In this document: one piece after another, positions 43,795 to 52,162 of the stretch | Position numbering within the stretch: the stretch's first letter is position 1 | How the letters are laid out: each line of letters opens with the position of its first letter | NCBI RefSeq assembly: GCF_014651635.1 | Contig: NZ_BMXG01000007.1 | Span: 62,001 to 126,000, forward strand | Length of the DNA: 64,000 nt | Direction of reading: 5' to 3' | Origin: Cerasicoccus arenae | GTDB lineage: Bacteria > Verrucomicrobiota > Verrucomicrobiia > Opitutales > Cerasicoccaceae | Program-made: the position numbers and the translations under genes | Notes under the pieces: generated by a model | Database searches by the model: none | What the model was told of the DNA's origin: nothing | What the model saw: only the letters and a program-made list of their open reading frames with translations

Positions 43795-44656
43795 AGTGAG
43801 CGCATGGGGCCAATGGCGGTCAGTCAAACCAGTAGTCCGCTGTCCAGATGACGTACTGGCCGAACTTCTTGATGGCGGCCAAGCCTTTCGCTGGAATCGT
43901 GTAGACGGCGTTTGGCGAGGCGTTTGGGGTAATTACATCGCCGAACTAACAAGCCAGAACGACGTTGTCCAATGGCGAGCACCTGTGTTGATCGAAGATC
44001 GCGTCAGCCGAGACATCAGCACCTATCTCGGGCCGGATGACGTCTTTGCAGATGCGTGGGACGCCCTACCCCACCGTAGCGATCCAGTCCTCAAAGCGGC
44101 AATGGGCCAATGGCCTGGCCTCCGATTACTACGCCAGCCTTTTGCTGAGGCCGTGCTCTGCTTTTTGTGCAGTTCGATGAAGCAGATCACACACATAAAG
44201 CAGATCTGCGAAACGCTGGCACTACGCTTTGGCGCAGAAATCATCCCCGGCGTACGCGCTTTGCCAAGCTGGAGCACATTGCACCGGGTAAGCGAGGGCG
44301 AGTTGCGGGCGGCAGGCTTGGGCTATCGTGCGCGATTCATACATGGAACCAGCCATTTTCTAGCTGGGCAACCAGGATGGCTCGATGTTGTCGAGGACCT
44401 GCCCTACCCCGAAGCTAAGCATCGCCTGATGCAGCTACCAGGAGTGGGTGCCAAAATTGCAGATTGCGCACTACTCTTTGGCGCGGGTAAGCTGGAGGCT
44501 TTTCCCGTGGACACCTGGATAGCACGCGTGATGACCGAACGCTACCGGTTGGAAGGCTGGAGCTTAGAGCAGATTGCCCACTTCGGTCGTGCCCACTATG
44601 GTCAGTATGCAGGCTTGGCGCAGCAGTATCTATTTTCCAGCGCCCGCCGAGCCTAG
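43766..44656 (+). CDS. OGG1-type 8-oxoguanine DNA glycosylase/AP lyase
   Basis: Removes oxidised guanine from DNA and cleaves the abasic site. The 296-aa protein has an N-terminal OGG_N-like domain (LAELLDGGQAFRWNRVDGVWRG, with the typical GQ.FRW) and a HhH-GPD domain: hairpin LMQLPGVGAKIADCALLF with the catalytic lysine in GAKIADC, and AFPVDTWIARVM with the catalytic aspartate. This is the eukaryotic-like OGG1 family, present in scattered bacteria. The start could be either ATG at 43766 or 43769, or GTG at 43796. It overlaps the preceding small gene. Confidence 0.9.
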   Translation: MMNPPAPSNKVSAWGQWRSVKPVVRCPDDVLAELLDGGQAFRWNRVDGVWRGVWGNYIAELTSQNDVVQWRAPVLIEDRVSRDISTYLGPDDVFADAWDALPHRSDPVLKAAMGQWPGLRLLRQPFAEAVLCFLCSSMKQITHIKQICETLALRFGAEIIPGVRALPSWSTLHRVSEGELRAAGLGYRARFIHGTSHFLAGQPGWLDVVEDLPYPEAKHRLMQLPGVGAKIADCALLFGAGKLEAFPVDTWIARVMTERYRLEGWSLEQIAHFGRAHYGQYAGLAQQYLFSSARRA

Positions 44657-44686
44657 TGTATGATCAGATTTGGCGAGTTCTCCCCT

Positions 44687-45118
44687 CTAATCAGAGGAGA
44701 ACATCACGTATTTGATCTTGGCTGCAGCACAGGCATTGAGGACTGCGATGGAGCGCTCATGCAAGGAATCCGGATCAGCAACAATGGTAACAGCTGTCCT
44801 CTGACCACCACGATCAGCGGCACCTTTGAGCTTCGAAAGCGTCGAGACAAGCTGTGGCATATCGATGCTCACCTGATTATCCATTGTTAACCCATTCAGG
44901 CGAACTTCACCACTAGGCAAAATGTCTACTGTGTTTTCATCCGGCGGGCTCGCGTCTGGGTCAGGTGGCGTCATCGCGGGCAACGTAATGCCGAGGTCGG
45001 ACTCCTGCGTCAGGTCAGTCGTAACCATGAAGAAGGCCAGCAGGAGGAAGACCACATCGATCATCGGAGTGAGGTCGACGGAATCCTTGGTTTCAAGAAA
45101 TGAGATCGTCTTGGCCAT
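44687..45118 (-). CDS. ExbD/TolR-family protein, second cluster (last gene)
   Basis: A 143-aa single-pass motor subunit. The transmembrane segment VDLTPMIDVVFLLLAFFMVTT keeps the essential Asp (quoted in part: LTPMIDVVFLLL). A proline-rich stretch (MTPPDPDASPPDE) is inserted after the helix. The start ATG at 45118 shares one base with the preceding ExbD stop (TAATG), showing coupling. A hairpin at about 44678-44703 overlaps its stop codon but lacks a T-run. Confidence 0.9.
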   Translation of the reverse strand: MAKTISFLETKDSVDLTPMIDVVFLLLAFFMVTTDLTQESDLGITLPAMTPPDPDASPPDENTVDILPSGEVRLNGLTMDNQVSIDMPQLVSTLSKLKGAADRGGQRTAVTIVADPDSLHERSIAVLNACAAAKIKYVMFSSD

Positions 45119-45522
45119 TATTTCTGCTGAAAGGTTGCGAAAATGACGTCGAGCACACCGTTTTCGGCGCACGTCTTCATTACGTCATTCACGAATTTAT
45201 GGGGGACGCGGGAGTCGGCGCGGACAAAGACCTTGAAGCCAACAATTTCACTGTTGCCGATGCGAACACGGTCTCCGAGTTCACTCATATCGACCGGAAT
45301 CATGCCCACATAGACATCTCCAGCTTCATTGATGGAGACTTCCATGCGGCGTCCAAGCTCTTCAGGAACAATGGACTTATCTGCCTCGGGAAGCTCAACT
45401 TCGATCTTTTGCGTGATTTCCGCGGCCACCACCATGAAGAAAACGATGAGCAGGAACACCACGTCGATCATCGGCGTGATGTCGAAGTCCTGGTCATCCA
45501 TCTTGGGCGGGTGCGCTTTCAT
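45118..45522 (-). CDS. ExbD/TolR-family protein, second cluster (first ExbD)
   Basis: A 134-aa ExbD with FDITPMIDVVFLLIVFFMVVAAE holding the conserved Asp (in part: ITPMIDVVFLLIVFF). The periplasmic part includes ELPEADKSIVPEE and FKVFVRADSRVPHKFVNDVMK. Two different ExbD proteins with one ExbB suggest a mixed stator, as in several Bacteroidota and Verrucomicrobiota Tol/Exb-like clusters. It starts 21 bp after exbB. Confidence 0.9.
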   Translation of the reverse strand: MKAHPPKMDDQDFDITPMIDVVFLLIVFFMVVAAEITQKIEVELPEADKSIVPEELGRRMEVSINEAGDVYVGMIPVDMSELGDRVRIGNSEIVGFKVFVRADSRVPHKFVNDVMKTCAENGVLDVIFATFQQK

Positions 45523-45543
45523 AGGCGTAAGGTGTCGCGTAGA

Positions 45544-46326
45544 TTATTGACCGTGACGACGGAGGCCGCGGAGCATTTCGAAGAAGACATCGCCAACAAG
45601 CTTGGATACGCTGGATGCGATCTTACCGTATTTGTTCTTAAAGAAGAAAAAGAAGAACATGGCCGGAATCGCAACGATCAGACCCGATGCTGTAGTGATG
45701 AGCGCTTCGGAGATGTTCGAGGCCAGTCCTTGTGGATTACCCATCCCCTGCTGCTCAATCGACTTAAACGCTTTAACCATACCAGAAACCGTTCCCAACA
45801 GACCAACCATCGGGGAAAGTGTGGCGATCAGTGAAAGGTAGTTGATCATCACGAAAGGTCCAGCGAGCTCCTCTGTGGAAGACTCTTCCATGGCTTCCTT
45901 GATCGCTTCTGGGTCGAAGTTATCTGGGTCCACGCGGTCGAGACCGGAGTAAATGATGTTCGTAACTACCGATGGGTTTTCGTCGCAAATCTGACGAGCC
46001 TTGTCGAACTGCAGGTTGCCCATGACTGGCTTGATTTGCTCTACCAAGTCAGGGCGAAGGAATACCTTTTCGCGGATCATCATGAAGTTATAGATGACCA
46101 AGCCAAATGCGCTTGTGGATAGAAACAGCAGCGGATACATCGCGAGGCCGCCTGCTTTGAACATGCCTAGCACATTCATACCACCGTCGCCCGGTGTGGT
46201 CTCTGCGGCGGCTTCTTCTGCAGCCGCGTCAGTAGGCTCGGCGTCTTGCGCCCAGACGCTGGACGCGCCTGCGAACAGGGTCAGTCCCAGGGTTAGAAGG
46301 AGAATGGTTTTACGGATACTTTGCAT
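45544..46326 (-). CDS. ExbB/TolQ-family protein, second cluster
   Basis: A 260-aa ExbB with an N-terminal signal-like helix (TILLLTLGLTLFAGASSVWA) and an Ala/Glu-rich linker (DAEPTDAAAEEAAAETTPG), then three membrane helices. These are LAMYPLLFLSTSAFGLVIYNF, TLSPMVGLLGTVSGMVKAF and ALITTASGLIVAIPAMFFFFFF (the first and third given in part of the helix). The cleavable or extra N-terminal segment is typical of long ExbB forms in this type of organism. It lies between the TPR genes and the ExbD pair. Confidence 0.92.
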   Translation of the reverse strand: MQSIRKTILLLTLGLTLFAGASSVWAQDAEPTDAAAEEAAAETTPGDGGMNVLGMFKAGGLAMYPLLFLSTSAFGLVIYNFMMIREKVFLRPDLVEQIKPVMGNLQFDKARQICDENPSVVTNIIYSGLDRVDPDNFDPEAIKEAMEESSTEELAGPFVMINYLSLIATLSPMVGLLGTVSGMVKAFKSIEQQGMGNPQGLASNISEALITTASGLIVAIPAMFFFFFFKNKYGKIASSVSKLVGDVFFEMLRGLRRHGQ

Positions 46327-46362
46327 TGCGATGATGTTGTTTAGATTTTTGCGAATGAGGGA

Positions 46363-47472
46363 CTAAGCGCCGGGGGCTTCTTCTTTAGGAGCTGGTGGTG
46401 GCAGGCGCATCAGCCCACCCTCAGCTTCTTTAGCCCATTTGGATTCCGGGTAGAAAAGCACAATTTCATGATACACCTCCCGGGCAGTGTCGGGGAAGTC
46501 GAGATTCTCGTAACACAAGCCAGTGGTGTAAATAAGTTCGGGGGACCAGTTATAGCTAACATCTGTAGCGACCACACCTTTGGCGACTTCTTCCATCGCT
46601 GCAGTGTAGTTCAATGTTTCCAGCTCGATCTTGGCCTTGACGAGTTGCGCCAATGAATATGGACGATCTTCAGCCGTAAACTTACCGGCCTTTTCGACAA
46701 AAATACCTGCTAATTGATAACGCTCCAGCACCACATTGCAATAGGCACTCCAAAGGGTAGCCAACACTGCTTGTTCGGTGCCCTTGGTCTGTTGGAGACG
46801 GTCGTAAAGGAAGAGTGCTTCGTCGAGATTACCCTCTTCACGGAGGTCGTCGGCAAATTCCATAACAAGCTCCAGCATGATCGGATTATCCGAGTCCATC
46901 GGGATGCGATTTAGCAATTTAAGCGCATCTTGCTGCTGCCCCATCTCTACCAAACGTGCCACATAATGTAGTGCATGAAGACTGAAAATCGGTGGAGCTT
47001 TCTTAAGTGGAATGCGACGAAGCAGCTCCGAGATTTCTTCGTCGTTGCCCTTGCTGTTAACTAAAGCAAAGACATAGCGCTCGATGATCTCGTGGCTGTT
47101 AATGTTCTCCGGTGGAACTTCAAAGTACTGAACTAGCGGATAAACCATTGGGCGAAGGACTTCGATTGCTTCCGCATATTCGCCTTTGTTTATCTGTTTG
47201 TAGGCAACCCCGACAGAATCCGGGAACTGAATACTCAGCTTCAGGCCTTCAGTGTCGAGTGGCAGACCGACTTCACCAGGGCGATTTTCAAACTTGAGGA
47301 TCAGGTCGCCGCGATCAACTCCAGTGAGATTAAGCACTTCCTGACTGGCAGGGTCCGTGCTCTGGTTAATCACCTTAACGGGTTTGTTACCGTATTTGCG
47401 GAAGTAATCTTCTGCGTTTGCGGCGAGAGCGCTGAGGGTAAGCAGGCAGGCAACTGTAAGAATGCGCTTCAT
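46363..47472 (-). CDS. Exported TPR-like protein of the second Exb cluster
   Basis: A 369-aa protein with a signal peptide (ILTVACLLTLSALAANA, cleavage near ANA-ED). The mature part has an N-terminal beta-rich region and several helical TPR-like repeats (YKQINKGEYAEAIEVLRPMV; ALHYVARLVEMGQQQDALKLL). It ends in a Pro/Glu tail (PPPAPKEEAPGA). It is probably periplasmic. Its ATG shares a base with the stop of the large TPR gene (TAATG), so the two are coupled. No specific family is recognised. Confidence 0.8.
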   Translation of the reverse strand: MKRILTVACLLTLSALAANAEDYFRKYGNKPVKVINQSTDPASQEVLNLTGVDRGDLILKFENRPGEVGLPLDTEGLKLSIQFPDSVGVAYKQINKGEYAEAIEVLRPMVYPLVQYFEVPPENINSHEIIERYVFALVNSKGNDEEISELLRRIPLKKAPPIFSLHALHYVARLVEMGQQQDALKLLNRIPMDSDNPIMLELVMEFADDLREEGNLDEALFLYDRLQQTKGTEQAVLATLWSAYCNVVLERYQLAGIFVEKAGKFTAEDRPYSLAQLVKAKIELETLNYTAAMEEVAKGVVATDVSYNWSPELIYTTGLCYENLDFPDTAREVYHEIVLFYPESKWAKEAEGGLMRLPPPAPKEEAPGA

Positions 47473-50400
47473 TAGAGTGACTTCCGTTCTTGCTGAATAA
47501 TGGGATATACTTCCGTGGTCTTGAACATGTCATTTTCCAAGAATTCATCGTATGTGCGGCGTGCATCTTCTTTATTGCCCATGGCTTGAAGGGTTCGGCC
47601 ACTTTCTAAATATGCCTTGGAGGCCCAGTCAGTGTATGCTGAATAGCCAATATAGACACGTTCGTAACTGGCCAATGCGTGTTTTAGGTCTCCCTCTTCC
47701 GCATAGCTCTGTCCTGTCTTATAGAGTGCCTCGGCATGGGCGGGGCCACGCCAGTCACGAGTCGTGCTGACTTGGCGATATTTTTCACGGGCCGATGCGT
47801 TGTCACCCATTTTGCGTTTTACGTCTCCCTGACGCAAAACGGCGTCTACACCGTCCTCATGCATTGGGAATTCGCGCTCAGCACGCTCAAAATACTCTAA
47901 GGCCTGTTGATTGTTACCCGCTTCCATTTCCAAGTTGCCAAGGGCGACCAGTGCATTAAAGACTTGGTCAGAAGATGGATGGTCTTCCACGACCATCTCA
48001 AAGGCGGACCGGGCAGCAGTGGTATCGTATTGCTCGATTTGCTTACCGACCCACACAAGGCTAACTGGGCTGGCGTAGAAGAAATCGTCCTCGGTGAAAA
48101 CACGGCCTGGATCAACCTTTACGCCCTGTTGAGCCAACGAATACTTAAGTCGAAGAGCCAACGTTTCCTCACCATCCTCACGCGCTTGTTTATAAAGACG
48201 GCTGAATGAGTCTTCCGGCGTCTCACTTGGAAATACTGTACTTAGTTCTTGGTATTTAGTTAACCAAGGTTGAATGCTTTCCTGATTTTTAACCAGCCCT
48301 TCACGGAAATTCTGATCGTATAGGGCTCGCTTAATTGGCTCTTCGATGAGTGGGTTCTGGCCAAGAAATGTAAAGACTGCCTGCCGATCATCTGCAATGA
48401 GTTTGCGGTAGCTTGCATCTGTATTGAGCTTCTGAAGCAATGCGAGATTCTGAGCAATACGCTCCTTGTTCAGGTAATAGCCTTCAGGGTATGCCTTTAG
48501 AATATCATCAAGGCCATAGGTATAAGGGTCGTCACCAAATTCGCTGATCGCCGCGAGGTATTCTTTGAGCATTAGCTGCGGCTGGTCATTTAGCTCATAG
48601 GCGCGGCCCAAATGGAAGATGGCACCAGTCAGCTCGCCGCGGTCCGCATATTTATCAATAAAGGTACCGTAGACTTGCGCCATTTTCTCGTAATCGCGAT
48701 TGGTCTCAAGGAGAGCCCCCATGCGGAAATAAGCGTTTTGGATAAACTGAATACTGTCCGTGTATTCCTCAACTTTATTATAGTGGTTGAGCGCTGACTC
48801 CACGTTACCAGTGGCCGAATCAACTTCACCAAGAAAGAACTCCACCTCACCACGCTGACTATTTTCAGGGTATTGACGGATGTATGCGTTGAAGTCCCTC
48901 TTAGCGCCATCAAAGTCTTCAATACCCATGTAGCAGATGCCGCGACGATAAAGGGAATCTTCCGCATAGGTGCTGCTAGGGTAATCGAGGAGGATCTTAT
49001 TATAGTTATCCCACGCCTCACCATACTCACTTTTGAGAATTTTCGCGAGACCAATCCAGTAATAGAGACCTGGCGTCATAGGCGAAGTCGGATATTTTTT
49101 GTCCCATGCCTCGAATTGGCGAATCATATCATCAAACTGACTGAGTTTGGTGTAGGTATCGCCCATTAAGAAGATAACTGATTTCGCGTAATCCGTGTTC
49201 GGACTCTGCTCGACAAAGGACTTAGCTAACTCGAAAAAGTCATAATACTCGCCGCGATTTTTATAATATTCCAACAGCTTGACGATGACGTCGTCGCGGT
49301 ATTGCACATATTTGGAATTATCCAGATATTGCTCACCCAAGCTAATAACGGCATCGGGTTTATTGATCTTCGTTGCCCCAGTAAAGGCAGCATAAATGTA
49401 AGACTCGACGTTCGCGTTATCCGGGTACTCCTCAATAAGGTTCATGTAGGCGTAGAAGGACTCCCAGTCGCGATTCGTCATGAGGTAGTTCCGTGCAATA
49501 CGGACCTGCAGCTCAGAAGTGTAAGATTTTAGATCCTCCAAACCCTTAATCTGAGCCTTAGTGTTGAAGATCTTGGTCTCCAGCTCAATGGCGCGTTCGT
49601 TGTCCTTATCCTTCACCGTTATGCGCAAGCGGTTAAGCTGGCCTTCAAGATCAGTAAGGCGTTCTTTCTGCCATTTAGTGATCTCCTCCACAGTCAGCAC
49701 CATGCGATACATGAGCATCGCTTCAGTATAACGCTTCTCCTTGGCCAAACGATCACCGGCATCAATTAAAGCAACGTTGAGCTGCAAATTATAGCGTGCC
49801 TCGGACTCACCGACTAAAAATCGGAGATATTCGAGCGCGACGTCAAAATGACCTTCCTTAATATTCCCCTCAAGCAATGCCGCAGCAGCCATCGCCTTGT
49901 GCTCAGGATTGCGTGTTTCCTTGAGAAATACCGTAAACCAAGGCAACCCGCGCTTCCACTCACGCTTAATATAAAGCGCCTGGGTAAGCTTTTCCAGCAC
50001 CTCCATCCGCTGCTCATAATTCATGCGCGCCTCCAGCGGTTGCTTCAACATCATCTCATACACGTCCGCTGCCTTTAGGAAGTCTTGAAGCCCACGGTAA
50101 GCATCCGCCTCATAAAGGTATCCCTTGATCGCGTTCTTGCCATTGGGAAATTCCCGTTGCATACGCTGCAGCCATTCGACAGCCTTAGTCAGCGATCCCT
50201 TGCTTGAAGTGTCTGAATACTCAACCAAATAGCTGATCGCCAAATAGAAGTAAACACTCTCCAGGTTGTCTTTTTGGTCACTGGCTTGGAACCGGGACAC
50301 TAACTCCTCCATATAGGGGCGCGCACCAACAAAGTCCTTGTTGCCGACCATAGTGTCCGCCGTTTCTAGTAGGTTTGACAAAGTCAGGTTAGTCGCATCC

Positions 50401-50480
50401 TGCCCCCATGAAAGAGAGCCGAAACCGAGTAATAACCAGAAAAATGAAACCTGAGCAGATCGATGTAAAAATCTCCGCAC
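47472..50480 (-). CDS. Large exported TPR protein, first gene of the second Exb cluster
   Basis: About 1002 aa from the GTG at 50480, which yields a good signal peptide (RRFLHRSAQ then VSFFWLLLGFGSLSWG). TTG at 50585 would add 35 residues and push the signal inward. The rest is almost entirely TPR-like helical repeats, well over fifteen, for example YYWIGLAKILKSEYGEAWDNY, YRRGICYMGIEDFDGAKRDF and AEALYKTGQSYAEEGDLKHAL. Similar large TPR proteins accompany Tol/Exb-like motors and may bind envelope complexes. The product is predicted periplasmic or outer-membrane-associated; partner unknown. Confidence 0.82.
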   Translation of the reverse strand: MRRFLHRSAQVSFFWLLLGFGSLSWGQDATNLTLSNLLETADTMVGNKDFVGARPYMEELVSRFQASDQKDNLESVYFYLAISYLVEYSDTSSKGSLTKAVEWLQRMQREFPNGKNAIKGYLYEADAYRGLQDFLKAADVYEMMLKQPLEARMNYEQRMEVLEKLTQALYIKREWKRGLPWFTVFLKETRNPEHKAMAAAALLEGNIKEGHFDVALEYLRFLVGESEARYNLQLNVALIDAGDRLAKEKRYTEAMLMYRMVLTVEEITKWQKERLTDLEGQLNRLRITVKDKDNERAIELETKIFNTKAQIKGLEDLKSYTSELQVRIARNYLMTNRDWESFYAYMNLIEEYPDNANVESYIYAAFTGATKINKPDAVISLGEQYLDNSKYVQYRDDVIVKLLEYYKNRGEYYDFFELAKSFVEQSPNTDYAKSVIFLMGDTYTKLSQFDDMIRQFEAWDKKYPTSPMTPGLYYWIGLAKILKSEYGEAWDNYNKILLDYPSSTYAEDSLYRRGICYMGIEDFDGAKRDFNAYIRQYPENSQRGEVEFFLGEVDSATGNVESALNHYNKVEEYTDSIQFIQNAYFRMGALLETNRDYEKMAQVYGTFIDKYADRGELTGAIFHLGRAYELNDQPQLMLKEYLAAISEFGDDPYTYGLDDILKAYPEGYYLNKERIAQNLALLQKLNTDASYRKLIADDRQAVFTFLGQNPLIEEPIKRALYDQNFREGLVKNQESIQPWLTKYQELSTVFPSETPEDSFSRLYKQAREDGEETLALRLKYSLAQQGVKVDPGRVFTEDDFFYASPVSLVWVGKQIEQYDTTAARSAFEMVVEDHPSSDQVFNALVALGNLEMEAGNNQQALEYFERAEREFPMHEDGVDAVLRQGDVKRKMGDNASAREKYRQVSTTRDWRGPAHAEALYKTGQSYAEEGDLKHALASYERVYIGYSAYTDWASKAYLESGRTLQAMGNKEDARRTYDEFLENDMFKTTEVYPIIQQERKSL

Positions 50481-50722
50481 GATTATTGTCTTAAATGGGG
50501 TGTTAACTTGAGGTGTTGAGGCCCTTGAAATGAGCCGAAGGTAAGAAGAACAAAGACTTGTCGGATAATGACAAGCTTTTTTCAAATTTAGATCAATTGA
50601 TTTGGAATAATGTCACGAACGTCTAGATAGTTACTAAAGAACGCTTTTCGCGATTTCAGAAGTTTTCTAACTATCACTTCAATCGACTAATTCGCGCTAA
50701 ACTAAACAAATTTCTGCAAGTA

Positions 50723-51502
50723 ATGGTCAAACAACTACCAGTAGCCCTCTCCATTGCCACCAGCGATAGTGGCTGTGGAGCAGGTATCCAGGCTGATCTT
50801 CTGACATTTGCGGCCTGTAATGCCTATGGCATCACAGCGCTAGCGGCGCTCACCGCTCAAAACCCTGATGGCGTAACCGAAATTGAGGCCATGTCCCCAG
50901 GCTTCCTCCGTGCTCAGCTCGCTCAGCTCGCCGCCTATTATCCCATCAAGGCCGCCAAAACCGGGATGCTCTTTTCCTCTGAATTGATCGAAACCGCCGC
51001 TGCATTCATTGCCAAACAGCAAATAGCAGTGGTTGTTGACCCGGTCATGGTCGCCACCAGCGGCGCGCGCTTGCTCAAAGAAGGCGCCATCCATAGCCTG
51101 ACAACGAAACTACTTCCGCTCGCCACTTTGATTACACCTAACCTTGACGAGGCAGCTGTGTTGCTCGGGCGACGGCCCAATTCCCCAGTCGAAATGCGGG
51201 CCTCTGCCCATGAACTCACTGCCCGCTTCGGCACCGCGACATTGCTAAAAGGCGGACATCTGCCAGGCGACGAATTACTGGACATATTGGCACTTACAAG
51301 TGGCAAACTGATTGAAATCGCCAGCCCACGCATTCCAGATGTCGATACCCACGGCAGCGGATGCACGCTTTCAGCTGCCATTACGGCTGAACTCGCAAAA
51401 GGGCGCGCATTAACGGATGCTGTCCAAACCGCACATGCCTATTTACGACGTGGCCTCGAACGGCCACTCCACGTGGCTGGCCGGGCGTTTATTCGACACT
51501 AA
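50723..51502 (+). CDS. thiD: Hydroxymethylpyrimidine/phosphomethylpyrimidine kinase
   Basis: ThiD phosphorylates HMP and HMP-P for thiamine synthesis. The 259-aa protein has the N-terminal SDSGCGAGIQADL signature, VVVDPVMVATSGARLL, ITPNLDEAAVLLG, LLKGGHL and the anion-hole/catalytic motif DTHGSGCTLSAAI. It stands alone, divergent from the TPR gene. The roughly 240-bp upstream gap (counted from 50480) has no recognisable TPP riboswitch. Confidence 0.94.
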   Translation: MVKQLPVALSIATSDSGCGAGIQADLLTFAACNAYGITALAALTAQNPDGVTEIEAMSPGFLRAQLAQLAAYYPIKAAKTGMLFSSELIETAAAFIAKQQIAVVVDPVMVATSGARLLKEGAIHSLTTKLLPLATLITPNLDEAAVLLGRRPNSPVEMRASAHELTARFGTATLLKGGHLPGDELLDILALTSGKLIEIASPRIPDVDTHGSGCTLSAAITAELAKGRALTDAVQTAHAYLRRGLERPLHVAGRAFIRH

Positions 51503-51691
51503 ACCTAGCGTTTAGGCCGACTGCTACCCATGTCGAAGAAAATTAACGAAAATGCCACGTGATACGGATGTATCAATTGAATTTAATTTATTCACGGATT
51601 AGTATTTTCTTTGACATACCCAAAGCCATACGTTGACATGGCAAATGTTCCACCTACGGAATGTCATTGTTAATTATAAAAAGTTATTATT

Positions 51692-52156
51692 ATGAAGAGT
51701 AATCTAAACAAAAAATCACGCAGTAAGCATGGTTTCACATTGGTTGAAATCATGATCGTTGTCGTGATCATCGGGCTGCTCGCAGCGATCGCGATCCCCG
51801 CGTTCCAGAAAGTGCGGCGGAATAGCCAAGCCACTACGCTCGGAGAAAATTTACAGTCCTTCCGCGACGGACTCTATTTGTATGATATGGAAGAAGGCTC
51901 TTTGCCTGCCACAATGGACGCAGACCTCCTCACTTGGATGCCAGAAGCGTGGGGCACCACCCCCCCCATCGAAGGTGCCTACGCCTATGCTGGCACCGGA
52001 AACAACGGCGCGATCACTTTCACTCCCGCAGGCGCACTGGATGCTGCCGTTGGCGAGCAGATTGACGATATGCTCGATGATGGCAACTCCGCCACCGGTA
52101 TCGTGCGCTACGACGCCAACGCGATTACAGTTAACGTTTACGACCCCGACGCTTAA
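51692..52156 (+). CDS. Type IV pilin / type II secretion pseudopilin-like protein
   Basis: A 154-aa prepilin. A short basic leader (MKSNLNKKSRSKHG) ends at the prepilin peptidase site G-FTLVEIMIVVV, with Phe at +1 and Glu at +5, followed by the hydrophobic N-terminal helix (IIGLLAAIAIPAFQKVRRNSQ). The globular part has LYLYDMEEGSLPA and a Gly/Ala-rich end, similar to GspG/GspH-like or major pilins of Verrucomicrobiota. There are no assembly genes nearby, so it is an orphan. A C8 tract (51960-51967) encodes Thr-Pro-Pro. Two TTGACA boxes (51611 and 51633) lie upstream without clear -10 partners. Confidence 0.88.
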   Translation: MKSNLNKKSRSKHGFTLVEIMIVVVIIGLLAAIAIPAFQKVRRNSQATTLGENLQSFRDGLYLYDMEEGSLPATMDADLLTWMPEAWGTTPPIEGAYAYAGTGNNGAITFTPAGALDAAVGEQIDDMLDDGNSATGIVRYDANAITVNVYDPDA

Positions 52157-52162
52157 GCTGGC

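Noticed and set aside
44678-44703. Hairpin overlapping the stop codon of the last exbD as a terminator
   Set aside because: The stem has a two-base bulge and there is no T-run on either side.
45100-45834. 244-codon plus-strand frame across the exbD/exbB genes
   Set aside because: Antisense to three well-supported membrane proteins; His/Asp-rich composition is a by-product of the reverse frame.
50481-50722. TPP riboswitch upstream of thiD
   Set aside because: The conserved CUGAGA and ACCUGA-type elements are absent from the gap.
51611-51660. Sigma-70 promoter for the pilin from two TTGACA boxes
   Set aside because: Neither box has a good -10 at 16-18 bp; a sigma-54 GG-GC pair was also looked for and not found.
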